Part shown: piece by piece, positions 58,949 to 64,000 of the stretch
Position numbering within the stretch: the stretch's first letter is position 1
Layout of the letters: each line of letters opens with the position of its first letter
Assembly (NCBI RefSeq): GCF_003289955.1
Contig: NZ_QLZR01000007.1
Location: 62,001-126,000, forward strand
DNA from: Planococcus halotolerans
GTDB lineage: Bacteria; Bacillota; Bacilli; Bacillales_A; Planococcaceae
DNA: 64,000 nt
Direction of reading: 5' to 3'
Notes under the pieces: model-generated
What the model was told of the DNA's origin: nothing
The model's database searches: none
The model's input: only the letters and a program-made list of their open reading frames with translations
Position numbers and translations under genes: made by a program

Positions 58949-60886
58949 TTACGGTGCCTGTAAATGTGCTATATAACGCCAACGAATCAAATAGAAGTAA
59001 AGCAATTGAACAATCGTGAACCCTGCTAAAACGATTGCCATCTCGCCAAGTATCGATAGTTCGGCAAATTCATCCCAGACAACCTGCAGCGAAATAAACG
59101 CAAAACTGCTATGCAGCAACGCAATGGTCCAAGGCAGGAAGAACTGGGGCACCAATTGGCGGTTGACGACTCGGAGCAATTCCTTTTCAGTCATGCCGAG
59201 ACGGACCAGCAAAGCGTATTGCTTCCGGTCCCTTTCCAATCCTGTATAGAGTTTAAAATAGATGAAACTCCCGGCTGCCAGAAGAAATACCAATGCTACC
59301 ATTACCCCGATAAAAAGCATCAGCGCAAATGAAGACTTGAACCAACGGTAATCTTCGCCTGGATTCTCGAAATAATAGGAAATCTGTTCAAATTCCCCGG
59401 TTTCGAAGGCTTCGGCCATTTGATCTGACAGTGAATTGCCCACCCCAAGAGTGGCAGTCCAGTCCGGCACGTGGAATGCATAATAGGTGAAGGAAGACTG
59501 GTCTTCAGTGTAGCCAAGCAGCGGCTCGTCGATCTTCTCAAAATCCTGGTCATTGACGATGATGCTATTGGCATTCAACGTATGGTTCGGAAACAGTATA
59601 TGCGGATAGGCAGTCGATATAAAAAGCGGCACGCCACTTTCAAGCAGCACAGTTTCCGTCACGGTCTCATTTAAGGCTGCCAGCGATTCCTGTGAATAAG
59701 GCACGAAAATTCCTTCGCCTTCTGCCGGATTCACATTTTCATAGCCCAGCGTAGAAGCAAGCCGGTTAAACTGGGAAGCCTGCAGGATATCCACCTCATT
59801 GCCGCTGGCGGCTGAAGTCTGCCTTTTGATCGTCAGCTGCGCAATATCGTATGCCAGGCCTTTTTGTTCCAGCTGGCCGGCAAGCATTTGGATATGCTCT
59901 TCTTCCTGAGGATTATCTTCAAATGAAATATAGATCAGGCTCAAGGGGTTCGACTCACGAAAATCACCGGTATAGGATGTGAACGAGGCAAGCGTGCCCA
60001 CCGTGAGAAAGGCAATTGTCGATACAATGGTGACGATAAAGAACATTTGCGCGCTGTCCTTCAATTTGACAGAAGCATCCGCAATTGAAACGAGTCGTGT
60101 CTTATGCCAAAAAACGGATTTATTCTTCTTATACAAATTAAGCAGCATGTGGATGGAATGAGTAAAGAAAAGATAAGTTCCGATAGTCGCCAGAGGCGGA
60201 ATGATGAAAGCCATCGTGTAGACGGTATCATCATCGACCAATGCTGCGAGCGTATAGGCGATCACCAGGAATACAATGCCCGCTGCGGACAGGACAAAGG
60301 AACTTTTCCCCACCTCATCAATTTTCCAATAGCCCTGCAATAAATTTAACACTCTTTTTGTGCGGATAAACCCCACACTGATAAATGAAATGATGATGAA
60401 CAGGCTGGCGAATGCGCCAATGGTCAACAGGAAAGGCTCCCAGCTGAGATACAATGGCAATGATTCGAGTTCCATGATTTCACGGCCAATCATAAAGAAG
60501 AACTTGGAGAAAGCAAATCCGAAAGCGATTCCCGCCACTGTTGAAATAGTGCCAAGAATCATCATTTCGAAAAAAATCATTTTACTTAATTGGCGTTTGG
60601 TCATTCCGAGGTGCACCAATACCCCGAACTCCTTCGATCGTGCCTGTAAAAAAGCGCTCATCGAATAGAACAGAAAAAACAAAGTAAAGATATAGAGGAC
60701 CACTTCCGCAATCAGCATTCCGCGGACCGCCATCGTCCCCAATCCCTCTTCTTCAAATAACGGGTGGAAGATGAACATCGAATAGACGAAGAACACCATG
60801 ACGGATACAACACTGGCAAGGAAAAAAGCCGCGTAGCTCCTTAAATTGCGCAGCACATTACGGTAAGCGAGCTGCCGAAAGGTCAT
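58949..60886 (-). CDS. Bce-type ABC transporter permease
   Basis: FtsX-family permease of 645 residues with ten membrane segments: about 20-42, 55-80, 105-130, 150-175, 205-225, 232-250, 285-305, then 530-555, 585-605 and 615-635. Between segments 7 and 8 lies an extracellular domain of about 220 residues, the hallmark of BceB-type permeases that sense peptide antibiotics bound to lipid II-cycle intermediates. Overlaps its ATPase gene by 29 nt. Likely target is a wall-active peptide (bacitracin-like), not determinable here. Confidence 0.9.
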   Translation of the reverse strand: MTFRQLAYRNVLRNLRSYAAFFLASVVSVMVFFVYSMFIFHPLFEEEGLGTMAVRGMLIAEVVLYIFTLFFLFYSMSAFLQARSKEFGVLVHLGMTKRQLSKMIFFEMMILGTISTVAGIAFGFAFSKFFFMIGREIMELESLPLYLSWEPFLLTIGAFASLFIIISFISVGFIRTKRVLNLLQGYWKIDEVGKSSFVLSAAGIVFLVIAYTLAALVDDDTVYTMAFIIPPLATIGTYLFFTHSIHMLLNLYKKNKSVFWHKTRLVSIADASVKLKDSAQMFFIVTIVSTIAFLTVGTLASFTSYTGDFRESNPLSLIYISFEDNPQEEEHIQMLAGQLEQKGLAYDIAQLTIKRQTSAASGNEVDILQASQFNRLASTLGYENVNPAEGEGIFVPYSQESLAALNETVTETVLLESGVPLFISTAYPHILFPNHTLNANSIIVNDQDFEKIDEPLLGYTEDQSSFTYYAFHVPDWTATLGVGNSLSDQMAEAFETGEFEQISYYFENPGEDYRWFKSSFALMLFIGVMVALVFLLAAGSFIYFKLYTGLERDRKQYALLVRLGMTEKELLRVVNRQLVPQFFLPWTIALLHSSFAFISLQVVWDEFAELSILGEMAIVLAGFTIVQLLYFYLIRWRYIAHLQAP

Positions 60887-61631
60887 TCACGTTGCCTCCC
60901 AACAAGGACAGGACATTCAATATGCGCTGATAGAAAGTCTGGCGCCGCTCGTCACTGTAGATTTCATTGAAAAATTCACCGTCTTTGATAAACAGCACCC
61001 GGTTGCAGTAGCTTGCAGCAATCGGATCATGAGTGACCATAATAATCGTCGCCCCTTCTTCCTTATTAATGGCAGACAACAACTCCAGAACTTCCCTTGA
61101 AGCTTTGGAATCCAGATTGCCTGTTGGTTCATCTGCCAGTATTAAATCAGGTTTGTGAATAAGCGCGCGCCCGATTGCTGTGCGCTGTGTTTCTCCTCCC
61201 GATATCTCATTAGGCCGTTTATGGAGGATCGGCTTCAAGCTGAGACGATCGGCGATGCTCATGACTCTATTCGCCATCTTATCCAGCGGAATATAATCGA
61301 GCGTCAGCGGAAGCACCAGGTTTTCCTCGACAGTCAGCATTTGCAGCAGGTTAAAGTCCTGAAAAACAAACCCTAATTTCCTTCTGCGGAAAAGTGCCAA
61401 GTCGTTTTTGCCCAATTCATGCGGATTGATGCCGTCAATCAGAATATTTCCTGAAGTAAGATCATCGATTGTCGAGATCAGGTTCAACAACGTGGTTTTG
61501 CCGCTGCCTGATGGTCCCATAATTGCGAGAAATTCCCCTTTTTCCACTTCAAAGCCCAATTGATTTATGGCACGGTGCGTCACTTTCCCCTCATAGACTT
61601 TGGTGACATCATCAATTTTTACTAACGGCAT
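60858..61631 (-). CDS. Bce-type ABC transporter ATPase
   Basis: ATPase of 257 residues pairing with the permease. Walker A GPSGSGKTT at 39-47, Q-loop FVFQDFNLL, signature ISGGETQRTAIGRAL, Walker B LILADEPTGNLD and H-loop TIIMVTHDP. Belongs to the MacB/BceA group. The C-terminal 30 residues after FYQRILNVL are typical of Bce ATPases. Confidence 0.94.
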   Translation of the reverse strand: MPLVKIDDVTKVYEGKVTHRAINQLGFEVEKGEFLAIMGPSGSGKTTLLNLISTIDDLTSGNILIDGINPHELGKNDLALFRRRKLGFVFQDFNLLQMLTVEENLVLPLTLDYIPLDKMANRVMSIADRLSLKPILHKRPNEISGGETQRTAIGRALIHKPDLILADEPTGNLDSKASREVLELLSAINKEEGATIIMVTHDPIAASYCNRVLFIKDGEFFNEIYSDERRQTFYQRILNVLSLLGGNVNDLSAARLP

Positions 61632-61641
61632 ATTAATCCCC

Positions 61642-62640
61642 CTATATGACGGTATCCTGGTTCGAAAATAGAATAGATACCGTTGTTCCTTGCCCTACGG
61701 CTGATTCAATTGCCAGTTCATGGCCCAGCCTTTTGCAGACTTCCTTGGCAATATACAGGCCCATTCCAGTGGATTCTGCTGTTTTCCTGCCGTTTTCACC
61801 TGTGAAAAAAGCTTTTGTCACTCTGGCCATATCAGTGGCTGGTATACCTATTCCTTCATCGCGAATAGAAAGTTGGATATGGCTTTCGTGGCAGGAAGCG
61901 GTTATATAAACCTTCTTTTCTTTTTCGAATGTATATTTGACTGCGTTTGTTATCAATTGCCCAAGTACGAATTTCATCCATTTACGGTCAGTGGCTGCGT
62001 GGAATTTTTCATCCACGTCAATTACCGGGTAGACCTGTCTGGAAATGAATAAGCGTTTGTTTTCAGTAATGATTTCTGAAGCCAGGCTCTGGAGATTCAC
62101 TTGTTCAATTTGCATATCTTGTTCAAACGTATCGAGCCGGGCATTCATCAGTACGGTATCGAGACTCGCCTTCAGGCGGTCAATTTCTTCAGACACGCTA
62201 TTTTTATCCAGGTCATCAGGATTCTGAAGCAGCAGCTGAATGACGGAAATCGGAGTTTTCATCTGATGCACCCATTGATTCATGAATTGCAGGTGCCTTG
62301 ACTGTGATGCATACAAGGTTTGGACTTCGTTCTGATAAACCTTATACAGTTTCTGAAGATAAAGATCTGTCTGGATCTGTTCTGGGGACCGGCCTTCTTT
62401 TTGCAGCATATGCTCCATTGCAGCCGGGCTTTCACAGATTTTTTTGTAATAGCGATAACGCTTTATGTAGCGGACTCCTAAAAATGCTGATGTCAACAGA
62501 ATGCTGATGACGAATGAATAGATCGCTGTATCTACATTGCGAAATCCATCCAGCCAATAAAGAATCATAATAAAAGCGACCAATACCGCCTGGAAAACCA
62601 TATAAGCAGCGTGTTCTTTGAGGAAAAGACGAAGCATCAA
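61642..62640 (-). CDS. Intramembrane-sensing histidine kinase (BceS-like)
   Basis: Kinase of 332 residues with two membrane segments (about 11-30 and 38-57) joined by a loop of only a few residues, so it has no extracellular sensor and depends on the transporter for input. The phospho-acceptor His125 lies in NQWVHQMKTPISVIQ; N, G1 and G2 boxes follow (QLITNAVKYTF, IRDEGIGIP, STGMGLYIAKEV). Overlaps the regulator gene by 4 nt. Confidence 0.93.
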   Translation of the reverse strand: MMLRLFLKEHAAYMVFQAVLVAFIMILYWLDGFRNVDTAIYSFVISILLTSAFLGVRYIKRYRYYKKICESPAAMEHMLQKEGRSPEQIQTDLYLQKLYKVYQNEVQTLYASQSRHLQFMNQWVHQMKTPISVIQLLLQNPDDLDKNSVSEEIDRLKASLDTVLMNARLDTFEQDMQIEQVNLQSLASEIITENKRLFISRQVYPVIDVDEKFHAATDRKWMKFVLGQLITNAVKYTFEKEKKVYITASCHESHIQLSIRDEGIGIPATDMARVTKAFFTGENGRKTAESTGMGLYIAKEVCKRLGHELAIESAVGQGTTVSILFSNQDTVI

Positions 62641-63341
62641 AGTTCCCCCTCATCAATCAACAGGCGATATCCAGCTCCCCTGACAGTTTCAATGATAGAT
62701 TGCACATTGTAATCAGCCAGCTTCTTGCGCACTCTTGTCATATTTACGTTAAGGGTGTTTTCATCAACAAACGCCTGGTCATCCCAAAGTTCTTCCAATA
62801 ATTGTTCCCTGGAAACAACTTTGGGATACTGGGCCAGCAAAAGCCCAAGAACAGTCGCTTCTTTCTTTTGCAGTGGAATCACTTCATTTTTCACGTGAAG
62901 TTCCATTCTTTCCATATATAGAGTGAGACGGCCTGCCTTCACCGCTCGTTCTTCCTGTTTCAAAGCATATTCCCCGTATGCTCTGCGGAGATGGCTTCTT
63001 ATTTTTGCAAGGACGATTTCATAATGGAAAGGTTTCGTTATAAAGTCATCCCCACCGTTTTCCAAGGCAAAAATCTGATCCATTTCACCTGACCGGGCAG
63101 AAATAAAGATGATGGGGCATGTAGTTGTAAGCCGCAGCTGCCTGCACCAATAGTAGCCGTCATATGATGGAAGATTTATATCAAGCAGGATCAGATGGGG
63201 ATCGAATGCTTCGGCCTCGTCCAGGATCCGATCAAAATCTTTTGCAGTTTCTACTTCATAATGGTATTTCCGGAGTGTTTCAGCCAGCATTTCAGCTATT
63301 TTCAAATCATCTTCCACGATAAATATTCGTTGCGCCGACAT
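62637..63341 (-). CDS. OmpR-family response regulator (BceR-like)
   Basis: Regulator of 234 residues. Receiver domain 1-120 with phospho-acceptor Asp54 in LILLDINLPSYDGYYWC and Lys in DDFITKPFHYEIVLAKI; winged helix 130-230 with RVRKKLADYNVQSIIETVRGAGYRL. First gene of the module. A Bce-type binding site in the short upstream region (63342-63376) was not recognisable. Confidence 0.94.
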   Translation of the reverse strand: MSAQRIFIVEDDLKIAEMLAETLRKYHYEVETAKDFDRILDEAEAFDPHLILLDINLPSYDGYYWCRQLRLTTTCPIIFISARSGEMDQIFALENGGDDFITKPFHYEIVLAKIRSHLRRAYGEYALKQEERAVKAGRLTLYMERMELHVKNEVIPLQKKEATVLGLLLAQYPKVVSREQLLEELWDDQAFVDENTLNVNMTRVRKKLADYNVQSIIETVRGAGYRLLIDEGEL

Positions 63342-63374
63342 GAAAGATCCCCTTTCCTTTTTCTTTCCATTCTA

Positions 63375-63404
63375 ACAAAAGAGCCTGCTTAAAAGCAGGC
63401 TCTT
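63375..63404 (-). terminator. Terminator of the lipoate ligase gene
   Basis: Ten-bp stem AAGAGCCTGC/GCAGGCTCTT with loop TTAAAA, followed by TTTTGTT on the minus strand; it separates this gene from the Bce module. Confidence 0.88.
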
Positions 63405-63413
63405 CATTATTTC

Positions 63414-64000
63414 TTAATAAATTAATTTCAGGAATTCCTCTTTCGTAATGCCCCCGAGAAGTTTCGGAATATCGATTCCAGATACAGCTTCATCCAAGGC
63501 AGCGCGCTCGTATTTCACGCCTGTAATAGCATTTTCAAGTTCGGATACATCTCCGACTCCAAAGAAATCACCAAAGATTTTTGCGTCTTCCACCAAACCT
63601 TTTTCAACCTGCAAACGTACATCGATGCCGCCGACCGGGAATCTGTGTGAATGCTTTACATTGAATTTCGGTGATTTACCGTAGTTCCAGTCCCAGTTGC
63701 CATAACGCTCCCGGGAAATTTCATGTATGCCTTCCCAGTCCTTATCCGTTAGTTCCCAAAGTTTTACGTTTTCCTCTCCTTCGAAAATGGAGTGGAGAAT
63801 CGCAGACCTGAATTCCGTAACAGTCATCGGTTTTTCCAGAAACTCTGAAATATTGGCTACTCGGCTGCGAATCGATTTAATGCCTTTCGACTCGATTTTC
63901 TCCTTGCTCACTTTGAGTGCAGAAACAACTTCATCCACATCCGTATCAAACATTAAAGTACCATGGCTGTACATACGGCCTCTTGTAGAAAATTGAGCAT
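63414..64000 (-). CDS. Lipoate-protein ligase A (3' part, start outside window)
   Basis: The C-terminal 195 or so residues of a lipoate-protein ligase (LplJ/LplA type), which attaches free lipoate to the E2 and GcvH lysine. The frame stays open through the window edge (AQFSTRGRMYSHGTLMFDTD), the part that follows the lipoate-binding loop. The C-terminal accessory domain shows NWDWNYGKSPKFNVK and FPVGGIDVRLQVEKGLVEDAKIFGDFF. A start inside this segment would cut off the catalytic lysine region, so the gene is taken as partial. Confidence 0.9.
   Translation of the reverse strand, partial: AQFSTRGRMYSHGTLMFDTDVDEVVSALKVSKEKIESKGIKSIRSRVANISEFLEKPMTVTEFRSAILHSIFEGEENVKLWELTDKDWEGIHEISRERYGNWDWNYGKSPKFNVKHSHRFPVGGIDVRLQVEKGLVEDAKIFGDFFGVGDVSELENAITGVKYERAALDEAVSGIDIPKLLGGITKEEFLKLIY

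Noticed and set aside
58939-58956. Terminator of the Bce operon
   Set aside because: CACCGTAA/TTACGGTG is a good stem but lacks a clear T run on the minus strand and overlaps the stop codon; left unassigned.

Overview
The window looks like the chromosome of a low-to-mid GC Gram-positive bacterium of the order Bacillales, most likely family Planococcaceae (Planococcus/Planomicrobium-like). This is inferred from gene content, strong AGGAGG ribosome sites, several TTG starts, and long gene order shared with Bacillus subtilis. No phage, plasmid, insertion sequence with transposase, or CRISPR array was seen.

Layout. Positions 1-4.1 kb: the end of a fadN-type beta-oxidation gene (minus strand) with a FadR operator, then rightward genes for a thioredoxin-like protein and a STAS protein followed closely by a C39-like peptidase. 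4.3-10.8 kb: ypcP exonuclease, a BCCT betaine-type transporter, a methyltransferase, an alpha/beta hydrolase, an aldo/keto reductase and a DHFR-like reductase. 10.9-22.9 kb: a conserved leftward block, cggR-gapA-pgk-tpiA-gpmI-eno (lower glycolysis under CggR), secG, carboxylesterase, rnr, smpB and ssrA (tmRNA). 23-30.5 kb: tRNA-Arg(CCG), clpP under a CtsR operator, then trxB-nudix-rapZ-yvcK-whiA-crh. 30.5-38.5 kb: a TPR protein and the histidine operon hisZ-hisG-hisD-hisB-hisH-hisA-hisF-hisIE. 39-43 kb: hprK-lgt-yvoD-ppaX-yvoF. 43-54.7 kb: small membrane and unknown genes, uvrB-uvrA with a LexA-like box, a ComK-type regulator, an ABC1/UbiB kinase and an enoyl-CoA hydratase. 55-64 kb: an S9 peptidase, lcfA (acyl-CoA ligase) with a second FadR operator, a Bce-type two-component/ABC antimicrobial-peptide module, and the 3' part of a lipoate-protein ligase gene.

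Functional themes: central carbon flow and its control (CggR, Crh, HprK, PpaX, YvcK, RapZ); fatty-acid degradation (fadN and lcfA, 56 kb apart, sharing near-identical operators); protein and RNA quality control (ClpP, SmpB/tmRNA, RNase R); DNA repair (UvrAB); and cell-envelope defence (Bce module).

The most unusual feature is non-coding. At least seven intergenic islands hold GC-rich, strongly folded dispersed repeats. Four copies of one family (A) each sit about 85-140 bp from a copy of a second family (B) in the same relative orientation, suggesting a composite element. B has 18-bp imperfect terminal inverted repeats, and shared stem modules are nested inside different families. These islands sit exactly where the otherwise conserved gene order is interrupted by long gaps.
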